Shown: one piece after another, positions 55,088-62,960 of the stretch
How the letters are laid out: each line of letters begins with the position of its first letter
How positions within the stretch are numbered: the first letter of the stretch is position 1
Origin: Hyphomicrobiales bacterium
GTDB lineage: Bacteria; Pseudomonadota; Alphaproteobacteria; Rhizobiales; Rhizobiaceae
Assembly: GCA_900465685.1 (NCBI GenBank)
Contig: UEGR01000007.1
Location: 620,001 to 684,000 of the forward strand
Length of the DNA: 64,000 bases
Direction of reading: 5' to 3'
Made by a program: the position numbers and the translations under genes
Notes under the pieces: model-generated
Database searches by the model: none
Told to the model about the DNA's origin: nothing
The model's input: only the letters and a program-made list of their open reading frames with translations

Positions 55088-56725
55088 ATGCTGCGTGTTT
55101 TATTCTATCTACTGATCGTTGTGGCCCTTGGTTTCGGCTTTGCATGGCTGGCCGATCGTCCGGGTGAGCTGGATGTCGTTTTCGCGGGCAACCACTATAA
55201 CGTGCCGCTGATTACTGCGGTTGCCGGTATCGTGGCCATCGTGGCGGCGATCCTGCTTTTGTGGTGGCTGGTGAAGAGCATTATCCAGTCGCCCTACACG
55301 CTGCGCCGTCATTTCCGGGCGCGCAAGCGCGACCGTGGATATCAGTCGCTTTCGACCGGCCTCATCGCTGCCGGTGCGGGCGATGCCGAGGCCGCGCGCC
55401 GCATGACCAAGCAGGCTGGAAAATTGCTGAATTCCGATCAGGAGCCGCTCATCAAGCTTCTGGAAGCGCAGACGGCGATGCTGGAAGGCCGCACGGACGA
55501 TGCCCGCAAGGGGTTTGAGGCCATGCTGGAAGATCCGGAAACCAAGCTTCTGGGCCTGCGCGGGCTTTACATTGAGGCCCAGCGCGTTGGTGCGATTGAA
55601 GCCGCACGCCATTATGCTTCGGAAGCTGCCAAGCAAGCTCCGCAACTAGAATGGGCGTCATCTGCGGTTATGGGCCAGTTCTGCGCTGATGGCGATTGGG
55701 ACGGGGCGCTGAAGCTGGTTGAGGCGCGCAAGCAGGCGCTGGCGCACAGCAAAGATACGGTGAAGAAGGAGCGCGCCGCGCTGCTGACGGCCAAGGCCAT
55801 GGCAACGCTGAATGTGGATCACGCCCACGCACGCACCATGGCGCTGGAGGCAAACAAGCTCGCGCCAGATCTGGTGCCCGCCGCCGTGGTGGCCGCACAG
55901 GCGCTGTTTAGCGATGGCGAAGTGCGCAAGGGTTCCAAGCTTCTGGAAGCGGCATGGAAGCGTTTCCCGCATCCGGATATCGCTTCCGCTTATGTCTATG
56001 CCCGCGCTGGCGACACGGCGCAGGACCGTTTGAAACGCGCGCGGCATCTGGTTTCGCTGCGTTCCAACACAGCCGAAGGCAGTCTTGTGCTGGCGCGCGC
56101 GGCTTATGAAGCCGGAGATTTCAAGGCAGCGCGCGACAGTGCCGATCAGGTGCTGAGGGCGCGTCCGACGGAAAGCGTCTATTTGCTGCTGGCCGATATT
56201 GAGGAAGCCGAGACTGGCGATCAGGGCAAGGTGCGTCAGTGGCTAGCCCGGGCCGTCAAGGCGCCACGTGATCCCGCCTGGACTGCCGATGGTTATGTGT
56301 CGGAACGCTGGTCGCCGGTCTCGCCGGTCACCGGTCGCCTGAACAGTTTTGAATGGAAAGTTCCGGTGGTCGAGCTTGCCCCGGTTGTTGAGGCGGAAGA
56401 GCCGGAGATCAAGGGGCCAATTCCCGATGACAAAGCGCCAGTGCCCGTTGTGGTAACACCGCCTGCTCGCGAAGCGCGAGTGAAAGCAGCTCCCCAAATC
56501 GACGTGGTGGAGGCCGAAGTGGTCGTTCCCGACGCAGAACCGGTCAAAGCTTCCCCTCCCGCGCCTGCTCAGAAACGCGATGAAATTCCGCAACCGCCTC
56601 TTGATGCGTCGCCCATTGATGATGGTAACGACGAGGACAAGCGCGGTCATTTCGTCGTCGATGATCCAGGTGTGGATCAAAACAGTACACCACGCAAGGC
56701 GCAGGGCGGCTTGCGGCTCTTTTAA
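55088..56725 (+). CDS. hemY: HemY-like TPR membrane protein
   Basis: A 545-residue protein with two N-terminal transmembrane helices (about 1-20 and 40-63), the HemY_N signature (FGFAWLADRPGELDVVFAG; SIIQSPYTLRRHFRARKRDRGYQSLSTGLIAAGAGD) and TPR-like helical repeats to about 400. The C-terminal tail of about 130 residues is acidic and proline-rich. HemY in proteobacteria sits in the heme cluster but is distinct from the Bacillus protoporphyrinogen oxidase of the same name; its function is not settled. It starts 12 bases after the Mic60-like gene. Confidence 0.9.
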   Translation: MLRVLFYLLIVVALGFGFAWLADRPGELDVVFAGNHYNVPLITAVAGIVAIVAAILLLWWLVKSIIQSPYTLRRHFRARKRDRGYQSLSTGLIAAGAGDAEAARRMTKQAGKLLNSDQEPLIKLLEAQTAMLEGRTDDARKGFEAMLEDPETKLLGLRGLYIEAQRVGAIEAARHYASEAAKQAPQLEWASSAVMGQFCADGDWDGALKLVEARKQALAHSKDTVKKERAALLTAKAMATLNVDHAHARTMALEANKLAPDLVPAAVVAAQALFSDGEVRKGSKLLEAAWKRFPHPDIASAYVYARAGDTAQDRLKRARHLVSLRSNTAEGSLVLARAAYEAGDFKAARDSADQVLRARPTESVYLLLADIEEAETGDQGKVRQWLARAVKAPRDPAWTADGYVSERWSPVSPVTGRLNSFEWKVPVVELAPVVEAEEPEIKGPIPDDKAPVPVVVTPPAREARVKAAPQIDVVEAEVVVPDAEPVKASPPAPAQKRDEIPQPPLDASPIDDGNDEDKRGHFVVDDPGVDQNSTPRKAQGGLRLF

Positions 56726-56905
56726 GCCGCTTCCGCTTTAGCAAAGCGTTGCTTAAAAACAACGCTGGCGGCGTCATCTGCTGCGAACCGTCTTTCATGA
56801 CGGTTTGTCGCGTTGTCTGCCGTGTTTCCCCGGTTAGGTTCGCAGATATGAAGAGCAGCGTTTCTCTATGGGGTGCGTCTGTATTGATATGTCTGGCGAG
56901 GGTGA

Positions 56906-57388
56906 ATGTTCGATCGTCTGTTGGAATTTTTGAAGGAGCTGCCCGGCAACGGTTTTCGTGACCGCAAGGGTGATATTTCCAATGACGATCCCAAGCTTGC
57001 CGCAGCTGCCCTGCTGTTCCACATCATGGATGTCGATGGCGAGACGCGTGAGAGCGAGCGCAAGAAGCTCGCGGCGATGCTGTCGCTGAAATATAATCTC
57101 AAAGGCGATGCGCTGAAGAAGCTGATCAAGGCCGCCGAAGTGGCCGACAGCGAGGCCATCGATTTTTCAAGCTTCACATCCGTTCTCAAGCGCCAGCTCG
57201 ACTATAATGCGCGGCTCGATTTCGTGGGGCTGATGTGGGAAATGGTCTATGCCGATGGCGATGTCAGCGAAGTGGAAGCGGACGTGACATGGCGTATCGC
57301 GGAGCTTATCGGCATCCGCGAAGACGACCGCAATGCTCTTCAGGCACGGGTACAAATAGAAAAGGCGAGCCGTAGCTCGCCCTTTTGA
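56906..57388 (+). CDS. TerB-like (tellurite-resistance fold) protein
   Basis: A 160-residue all-helical protein of the TerB-like superfamily. AAAALLFHIMDVDGETRESERKKLAAML and FVGLMWEMVYADGDVSEVEADVTWRIAELIGI are the two acidic, metal-binding helix pairs (D-x-D-G-E and A-D-G-D). This stand-alone form is common in Rhizobiales beside the heme cluster and has no shown link to tellurite. Its last codons are part of a terminator hairpin. The start at 56906 lies at some distance from hemY (180 bases). Confidence 0.87.
   Translation: MFDRLLEFLKELPGNGFRDRKGDISNDDPKLAAAALLFHIMDVDGETRESERKKLAAMLSLKYNLKGDALKKLIKAAEVADSEAIDFSSFTSVLKRQLDYNARLDFVGLMWEMVYADGDVSEVEADVTWRIAELIGIREDDRNALQARVQIEKASRSSPF
57358..57386. 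terminator. Bidirectional terminator embedded in the end of the TerB-like gene
   Basis: GGCGAGC (57364-57370) and GCTCGCC (57375-57381) form a perfect 7-bp stem with a CGTA loop. On the plus strand CTTTT follows and runs into the TGA stop; on the minus strand the complement gives TTTTC after the stem. It thus serves both convergent genes and codes for the last residues KASRSSPF. Confidence 0.85.
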
Positions 57389-57391
57389 TCA

Positions 57392-58633
57392 TCAAGTCCG
57401 CCCTTGCAAGTGGCGGGCTTTGCGCAATTGCGGGAACATGGCTGCCCAGATCATCGCGACCGCGATGGAGCCGACGCCGCCGATCACCACAGCCGGAACC
57501 GCGCCGAGCGCCGCTGCCATCAGGCCCGCGCGGAATTCGCCCAGTTCGTTCGACGCGCCGACGAAAACCATATTCACGGCATTGACGCGTCCGCGAACAT
57601 GATCCGGCGTCCAGAGCTGCATCAGCGTTTCGCGAATATAGACGCTGATCATATCGGCAGCACCCGCCAGCGCCAGTGCGACGACGGAAAGCCAGGTCAG
57701 TGTTGAAACACCGAAAATGATGTTGAACAGGCCGAAAAACGCGACGAACACGAACATCACGCGGCCCGCATGATCGCGGATCGGATGACCGGCCAGCCAG
57801 ATTGCGGTCAGAACCGCGCCGATGCCGGGTGCTGAACGCAGCAGGCCAAGCCCCCACGGACCGAGATCGAGAATATCCCGCGCATAGATCGGCAATAGTG
57901 CGACCGTACCGCCGAGCAGCACCGCAAAAAGATCGAGCGAGATCGCACCCAGAACGATCTTTTCCTTCCAGATATAGCGGAAGCCGGCGAGCATGCTCGA
58001 CATGGAGCGCTCTTCCGTCAGCGTGTGCTGTTTCGGTTTCGGGATAGAGAAGGTGAGAACCGCAGCCGCGATCAGGAAGATTGTGGCCACACAATAGGCC
58101 GCAACCGGCGAGATGCCATAGAGCAAACCGCCAGCAACCGGGCCGACAATGGTTGCGACCTGCCAGGCAGACGAATTCCACGATACCGCATTTGCAAAGT
58201 CTTCGGTTGGAACGAGGTTCACGACGAGCGATGCCGAGGACGGTCCGAGGAAGGCGCGTGCGATACCGAAGAGCAGAAGGCAGGCAAACACGGTCATCGG
58301 CTCGAACAGGCCCGCCAGCGTCAGTGAGAGCAGCAAAGCCGTGACGACAGCTTCCAGAACCAGCGACAGCCCCATGATCAGGCGTCTGCCGAAACGGTCG
58401 GCTGTTGCGCCGGTCACCAGAACAAGCAGCAATGCAGGCAGAAACTGCACCAGCCCGACCATGCCCAGATTGAAGGCATCGCGGGTCTGGTCATAAATCT
58501 GCCAGCCGACCGAAACGCTGACAATCTGCACCGCGAAGGCGCTCAGAAAGCGCGCGCCCCAGTATTTCTTGAATGACGAGTGGCGGAATGCTGCGTAGCG
58601 ATCCGCAGAAGAAGCATCAGTTGAGGGGGACAT
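57392..58633 (-). CDS. MFS transporter
   Basis: A 413-residue major facilitator with 12 predicted helices of the MFS_3/EntS-like (enterobactin exporter) subgroup. HSSFKKYWGARFLSAFAVQIVSVSVGWQIYDQTRDAFNLGMVGLVQFLPALLLVLVTGATADRFGRR carries the loop 2-3 motif GATADRFGRR. FLGPSSASLVVNLVPTEDFANAVSWNSSAWQVATIVGP is the conserved fourth-fifth helix segment. The substrate is unknown. It is followed on its upstream side by a double palindrome. Confidence 0.87.
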   Translation of the reverse strand: MSPSTDASSADRYAAFRHSSFKKYWGARFLSAFAVQIVSVSVGWQIYDQTRDAFNLGMVGLVQFLPALLLVLVTGATADRFGRRLIMGLSLVLEAVVTALLLSLTLAGLFEPMTVFACLLLFGIARAFLGPSSASLVVNLVPTEDFANAVSWNSSAWQVATIVGPVAGGLLYGISPVAAYCVATIFLIAAAVLTFSIPKPKQHTLTEERSMSSMLAGFRYIWKEKIVLGAISLDLFAVLLGGTVALLPIYARDILDLGPWGLGLLRSAPGIGAVLTAIWLAGHPIRDHAGRVMFVFVAFFGLFNIIFGVSTLTWLSVVALALAGAADMISVYIRETLMQLWTPDHVRGRVNAVNMVFVGASNELGEFRAGLMAAALGAVPAVVIGGVGSIAVAMIWAAMFPQLRKARHLQGRT

Positions 58634-58728
58634 TGCTCAAGACATCGAGAGGAAAGATGCTTGTTACTTACAGCATCCTTCCCATGATCGGAATCACTTT
58701 TTTGGTGGCAAATGTTTCGCCCCTGTTT

Positions 58729-58799
58729 CTAGAGGTCTGATTCCAACATTTGCGTCCTTCGGTTCAAGCGCTGAGCAAATGTTGGAATCAGACCACTAG
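58729..58799. repeat. Palindromic element 1 (Bru-RS/MITE-like)
   Basis: Twenty perfectly paired bases, 58734-58753 with 58775-58794 (GGTCTGATTCCAACATTTGC and its complement), enclose a 21-base loop. The ends are CTAGA and ACTAG. Its outer 24 bases agree at about 18 positions with those of element 2, so they look like members of one family. Confidence 0.75.
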
Positions 58800-58812
58800 C
58801 AAGTATAAGTAT

Positions 58813-58890
58813 CTAGTGGATTTTTCGAATTTGACGTTTGAAACAGCATCTATGTCAGTCGGGATTCAAACGTCAGATTCAATCCACTAG
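58813..58890. repeat. Palindromic element 2 (Bru-RS/MITE-like)
   Basis: CTAGTGGATT... (58813-58842) pairs with the arm at 58865-58890 at 25 of 26 positions, apart from a four-base bulge in the first arm; the loop is 22 bases. It begins and ends with CTAG. The length and location resemble the Brucella palindromic repeats known as Bru-RS, but I could not compare sequences. Confidence 0.75.
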
Positions 58891-58909
58891 GGGCGAAAAA
58901 TCTTCAAAT

Positions 58910-58936
58910 AAAAAAAGGCCGACATGAAGCCGGCCT
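58910..58936 (-). terminator. aqpX terminator
   Basis: On the minus strand AGGCCG (58936-58931) pairs with CGGCCT (58921-58916) and is followed by an uninterrupted run of T. Confidence 0.85.
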
Positions 58937-58956
58937 AGTCGATCCGGGAGGGCGGA

Positions 58957-59643
58957 TCAATCTTTGCCAAGCAGGCCTTTCCAGATGATCGCGCCGAGTG
59001 CTGCGCCGACCAAAGGTGCGACCCAGAACAGCCAGAGCTGGCTGAGTGCAGCTGTGTCAGCGAAGAGCGCAACGCCGGTCGAGCGAGCCGGGTTGACCGA
59101 TGTATTGGTCACCGGGATCGAGATCAGGTGGATGAGGGTCAGGCCAAGACCGATAGCGATCGGCGCAAAACCTGCCGGAGCAATCGACGAGGTCGAACCC
59201 AGAATGATGATGATGAAGAACGCCGTCAGGACGACTTCGATCAGCAGGGCCGATGTCAGGCTATAGCCGCCAGGCGACAATTCGCCATAACCGTTGGAAG
59301 CAAAGCCCCCAGCCGTAAAACCGCTTTTCCCCGAAGCGATCAGATAGAGTACTGCCGCCGCAACGATGGCGCCCAGAACCTGTGCGATCCAGTAAGGAAT
59401 GAGGTCCTTTGCCGGAAGTCTGCCGCCGATCACGAGGCCGAGTGATACAGCCGGATTGAAGTGACCGCCGGAAATGCCGCCCACAGCATAAGCCATGGTC
59501 AGGACGGTGAGACCGAAAGCAAAGGCGACGCCAAGGAAGCCGATGCCAAGTTCAGGAAAAGCCGCAGCGAGCACCGCGCTACCGCAGCCGCCGAAAACCA
59601 GCCAGAAAGTTCCGAAAAACTCAGCCGATAGTTTATTCAACAT
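58957..59643 (-). CDS. aqpZ: Aquaporin Z-type water channel (AqpX)
   Basis: A 228-residue water channel with six helices. Both NPA boxes are present, residues 63-65 ([11 protein letters not shown]) and 184-186 ([10 protein letters not shown]). H172 and R187 give the narrow aromatic/arginine filter of pure water channels rather than glycerol facilitators. The start at 59643 ([19 protein letters not shown]) follows GGGGA and matches remembered Brucella AqpX; the upstream 18-codon extension is not conserved. It is a monocistronic gene. Confidence 0.95.
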   Translation of the reverse strand: MLNKLSAEFFGTFWLVFGGCGSAVLAAAFPELGIGFLGVAFAFGLTVLTMAYAVGGISGGHFNPAVSLGLVIGGRLPAKDLIPYWIAQVLGAIVAAAVLYLIASGKSGFTAGGFASNGYGELSPGGYSLTSALLIEVVLTAFFIIIILGSTSSIAPAGFAPIAIGLGLTLIHLISIPVTNTSVNPARSTGVALFADTAALSQLWLFWVAPLVGAALGAIIWKGLLGKD

Positions 59644-60119
59644 GGAAATCCCCAAGGTTGGTGTAGTGAAACTGGCCGTAAGCGAATCAGATGACAAAAA
59701 ACTATATCCTTGTCATATTCTTCCGGCAATATTGTTGAAAGCAAAGAATGATTGTTATGCTTTGCTTGTTAGAACCGTTTTAACAGTAAAGGCGCAAATT
59801 TATCCCAATTATATTATGAATTTTATAAATTTAGCCCATAAAATATTGAATTCATTTAAATAATCCATTTGCCCCGTTGGTTAAAATAGAGGCCGGCTTT
59901 TTTAGCGCTCTATCGCGCTTCTGCGTTGATGGGATCATCATCGCTGGCCTGACCGGCGCCGCATTTGCAATGGAGCCTTGGCCATGGTCTTCTGTCGTCG
60001 GGTCATTGCGCAGAACGCTGCGTGCGCGTTATAAGCGAAAGGTAGGCACGGGGCAGGCCCGCAACCGAAGAACAGCCATTTTCAAAGGCTGTCGCAGAGC
60101 ATGACGGGGAGTTTGCGGT
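59644..60119. other. AT-rich intergenic region
   Basis: About 475 bases without a supported gene. The part at 59690-59870 is strikingly AT-rich compared with the rest of the window, with long A/T runs, and probably contains the aqpX promoter. The part at 59880-60110 is of normal composition; a small hairpin, ACAGCC/GGCTGT, lies near 60073-60093. Short open frames occur, but none has a recognisable product. Confidence 0.5.
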
Positions 60120-60392
60120 TTGAACACGCATCCGAAGACCAGAGAATCGAAAGCCCTATTGGGCAGTGCTGTGGCAGTGGCGCTGATTTCCGTTCTGTCG
60201 GGCTGCACGGCGACCGCATGGACGGAAAAGGTCAAGATCGACTCCACGCCGATGCCGACCGAATGCGCTGGATGGCAGAAGATTGATTTGAAACAGCGGA
60301 CGACGATGGTTCTGCTGCGTCAGGACCCGAAGCTTGTCGTCGATATCGATTCTCACAATCTCAAGGGACGCAATCTCGGCTGCTGGCAGTAA
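60120..60392 (+). CDS. Small lipoprotein of unknown function
   Basis: A 90-residue precursor with a lipoprotein signal: SKALLGSAVAVALISVLSGC, lipobox LSGC, then TATAWTEKVKIDSTPMPTECAGWQKID. Two further cysteines are in the mature part. The start is a TTG with GGGGAG about ten bases upstream; no ATG is in frame. I do not recognise the family; the mature sequence ends ...DSHNLKGRNLGCWQ. It is divergent from nothing and convergent with the next minus-strand gene. Confidence 0.65.
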   Translation: MNTHPKTRESKALLGSAVAVALISVLSGCTATAWTEKVKIDSTPMPTECAGWQKIDLKQRTTMVLLRQDPKLVVDIDSHNLKGRNLGCWQ

Positions 60393-60431
60393 CCGCGGTT
60401 TCGAGAATTACAGGCGGTCTGCGCCCGGTAA

Positions 60432-61067
60432 TCAGGCCGGGCTCGCCATCCGTATATCGACTTTCTCGATCGTGCCGCGCAGCGCGGGCAGCATTGTCTC
60501 GAAGCGGATATTACCGCCGGGCCGGATGCTGGTGCGCACCGGTTCCAGCAGGCGCTCGCGCTTTTGTCCGTCGCTATAGGTGATACTGACGATCAGTGCC
60601 GGGGGCAGCCGTGTCTCGCGACTTTCATTGCTGATGCTGGCGCCGACATTCAGCACATTGCCTTCGGCGCGCTCAGCAATATTCGTGGTGATGTCGGTCA
60701 CTTTCAATGCGGGAGCAAGTGGCAGGGACGGCGAGGCAGCGGCTGCGACATCCGATGACTTGCTGGTCATGATCGTATAGCCGCCCGCCATCCAGAAAGC
60801 GGTCGTGGCGCAAAAGGCCACCAGAATCCAATAGGCCGCTCCGGGGCCGCTGGCGGCTTTCACCGAAAGCGTTGGATGGTCCTGTTTGTGAAAAAGGCTC
60901 AAACCCGGCAGCGCGAGCGGCGTGACCGGCATTTGCCGCTCCGGCAGCACGGTTTCGAATTCGGCATCCTCGACTTCAGCAGCAGGCGACAGACGCCAGC
61001 CAGCAGGCTTTGCCGCATGCGGTTGGCCGCGCGCGCTACCTCTGGCTGATGATTGCTTCGCCATCAT
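60432..61067 (-). CDS. Single-span membrane protein of unknown function next to ftsE
   Basis: A 211-residue protein with a basic, disordered cytoplasmic part (1-75), one transmembrane helix (about 77-99) and a periplasmic domain. That domain contains LKVTDITTNIAERAEGNVLNVGASISNESRETRLPPALIVSITYSDGQ, which looks like the beta-sandwich of DUF3426-type proteins. The function is unknown. It is divergent from ftsEX and shares with it a region containing two CtrA-type sites. Confidence 0.7.
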   Translation of the reverse strand: MMAKQSSARGSARGQPHAAKPAGWRLSPAAEVEDAEFETVLPERQMPVTPLALPGLSLFHKQDHPTLSVKAASGPGAAYWILVAFCATTAFWMAGGYTIMTSKSSDVAAAASPSLPLAPALKVTDITTNIAERAEGNVLNVGASISNESRETRLPPALIVSITYSDGQKRERLLEPVRTSIRPGGNIRFETMLPALRGTIEKVDIRMASPA

Positions 61068-61124
61068 GAAGTCATCTTCCTCTGTGTTTTCTCGATAGAC
61101 CTTGCCAGCCTAGGCTGCCGCAAA

Positions 61125-61193
61125 ATGGTTAATGCTTCGCTCGCGAAATTTTTAACGGTCCAAACAGGCCGGATTTAACGCAAGATTAACCAT
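61125..61193. promoter_or_regulatory. CtrA box(es) in the ftsE upstream region
   Basis: TTAA (61175-61178), seven bases, TTAA (61186-61189), continuing as TTAACCAT (61186-61193), is a full CtrA consensus. A second TTAACCAT 8-mer lies in reverse at 61125-61132. They are 78-146 bases before the ftsE GTG and could control both ftsEX and the divergent membrane-protein gene. Confidence 0.7.
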
Positions 61194-61270
61194 AGAGGGT
61201 AAAGGTCAATCCGATATTGATGCGCGTGCGAACGCTTCGCGCGCGCGAAGAACCGAAGAGAAGCTGACCG

Positions 61271-61930
61271 GTGATACGTTTCGAGAATGTCGGCCTGAGA
61301 TATGGAATGGGACCTGAGATCCTCAAGGATGTCAGTTTCCACATACCGCCGCGTTCATTCCAGTTTCTGACTGGCCCTTCAGGCGCCGGCAAGACGTCGC
61401 TCATGCGCCTTCTTTTCATGGCGTTGAAGCCGACACGCGGTCTGATCAACGTGTTCGGCAAGGATGTGGCGCGCCTTGATCACAGACAAGTGCCTTTGCT
61501 GCGCCGCCGTATCGGCATTGTGTTTCAGGATTTTCGCCTGCTTGACCACATGACCACTTACGAGAATGTGGCTCTTCCGCTGCGGGTGCGCGGCAAGGAA
61601 GAAGCCACCTATCGGCATGAGGTGGAAGAGCTGCTGCATTGGGTTGGCCTTGGTGACCGCATGGGCGTTCTGCCCCCGGTTTTGTCCGGCGGTGAGAAGC
61701 AGCGCGCCGCGATTGCGCGTGCGCTCATTGATCAGCCGGAACTGCTGCTTGCTGATGAGCCGACCGGTAATGTCGATCCGCCGCTGGCCAAGCGCCTGTT
61801 GCGCCTTTTTACGGAGCTTAATCGCTCGGGCACTGCTGTCATCATCGCCACGCACGATCTATCCCTGATGGATCAGGTCAATGCGCGGCGCATGATTCTG
61901 GAACACGGGCGGCTCGACATCTATGAGTAG
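61271..61930 (+). CDS. ftsE: Cell division ATP-binding protein FtsE
   Basis: ABC ATPase of the FtsEX complex, which activates peptidoglycan amidases at the septum. Walker A is GPSGAGKT (35-42), the signature is LSGGEKQRAAIARAL, Walker B is LLLADEPTGNVDPP and the D/H-loops follow; 219 residues. The start is GTG (61271) in a weakly marked context. It overlaps ftsX by eight bases. Confidence 0.95.
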   Translation: MIRFENVGLRYGMGPEILKDVSFHIPPRSFQFLTGPSGAGKTSLMRLLFMALKPTRGLINVFGKDVARLDHRQVPLLRRRIGIVFQDFRLLDHMTTYENVALPLRVRGKEEATYRHEVEELLHWVGLGDRMGVLPPVLSGGEKQRAAIARALIDQPELLLADEPTGNVDPPLAKRLLRLFTELNRSGTAVIIATHDLSLMDQVNARRMILEHGRLDIYE

Positions 61931-62960
61931 TACCCGCAGTGGCCGTCCAAGCGGCTGGCAGAAAATTCAGGATGACCTGAAGGTTCGTTTCGAAGACCTG
62001 AAGGATATGGTTCTGGTGCGCGTCGGCAAGCGCCGACAACGCAAAGGGCCAAGCCCGATTGTGCCCGACGGAAGCGTTACCGGCACCGCTTTGGTGACCG
62101 TTATCGCGATCATGACCTTTCTTGCCTGCCTGACCATGGGCGGCGTGTCGCTGGTTCGTGCATCGGCTGCCGCCTGGCAGAGCCAGATTGCGCGGGAGGC
62201 AACGATCCAGATACGCTCGGTCGAAGGGCAGGATATTGAAAAGGCCTTGCAGCAGGCGAGCGACATCGCACGCGGCTTTGCGGGCGTGAAGGCGACGAAC
62301 ATCATCGACAAGGATGCTACTGCGCGCCTGCTGGAGCCATGGCTTGGCACTGGTCTCAATATCGATGAACTGCCTGTGCCGCGCCTCGTCGTGGTGACCA
62401 TCGACGAAAGCGCGCCGCCCGATTTCGGCACCATGCGCACGGAATTGACCCGCGCTATTCCGGCGGCCAGCTTCGACGACCACCGGACTTGGGTGGACAG
62501 ACTGGTGTCGATGGCGCACACAACGGTTCTGGTCGGTACGGCGGTTCTGTCGCTGGTCATTGCGGCGACCGTTCTCACCGTCATTTTCGCCACCCGTGGC
62601 GCAATGTCCGGCAATAGCCACATCATCGAGGTTCTGCATTTCATCGGTGCGGAATCGAAATTCGTGGCGCGCGAATTCGAGTGGCATTTCTTCCGCACGG
62701 CGCTGAAGGGTGCTCTGTTCGGCGGCGCTGCCGCCATGCTGGTTTTCCTGATCTTTTCCTGGTGGGCTTCGCGCCATATGGCGACACCCGAAGGCGATCA
62801 GGCCGCTGCCATGTTCGGCAGCTTCGCCATTGGTCGCAGCGGCTATCTCGGTGCCGCCGCCATCATCATTCTGGTCAGTGTCCTGACTATGCTGACCAGC
62901 CGCCTGACGGTTATCCGCCAGCTCGCAACCATGGATGGTCCGGGAGTACGCTCCGAATGA
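61923..62960 (+). CDS. ftsX: Cell division protein FtsX
   Basis: Membrane partner of FtsE, 345 residues with four transmembrane helices (one near 48-75, three after about 195). The extracytoplasmic domain in between has KATNIIDKDATARLLEPWLG and LPVPRLVVVTIDES. The C-terminal ABC2-like block contains VLHFIGAESKFVAREFEWHFFRTALKGALFGG. The cytoplasmic N terminus is basic. Its ATG lies inside the ftsE end, and its stop overlaps the next gene (ATGA). Confidence 0.92.
   Translation: MSSTRSGRPSGWQKIQDDLKVRFEDLKDMVLVRVGKRRQRKGPSPIVPDGSVTGTALVTVIAIMTFLACLTMGGVSLVRASAAAWQSQIAREATIQIRSVEGQDIEKALQQASDIARGFAGVKATNIIDKDATARLLEPWLGTGLNIDELPVPRLVVVTIDESAPPDFGTMRTELTRAIPAASFDDHRTWVDRLVSMAHTTVLVGTAVLSLVIAATVLTVIFATRGAMSGNSHIIEVLHFIGAESKFVAREFEWHFFRTALKGALFGGAAAMLVFLIFSWWASRHMATPEGDQAAAMFGSFAIGRSGYLGAAAIIILVSVLTMLTSRLTVIRQLATMDGPGVRSE

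Larger units (their letters stand above)
58715..58898. repeat. Nested double palindrome enclosed by an outer stem
   Basis: The outer arms TTTCGCCCCT (58715-58724) and AGGGGCGAAA (58889-58898) pair perfectly and enclose two complete palindromes at 58729-58799 and 58813-58890, each bounded by CTAG or a variant. As RNA or as extruded DNA this would make a three-way junction. It fills most of the gap between the MFS and aquaporin genes (58634-58956), where no gene is present. Confidence 0.8.

Noticed and set aside
55088-56725. HemY as protoporphyrinogen oxidase
   Set aside because: There is no FAD-binding motif; the protein has two helices and TPR-like repeats, which is the proteobacterial HemY type.
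56906-57388. Tellurite-resistance (ter) operon
   Set aside because: Only a stand-alone TerB-like domain is present; terC, terD and terZ relatives are absent.
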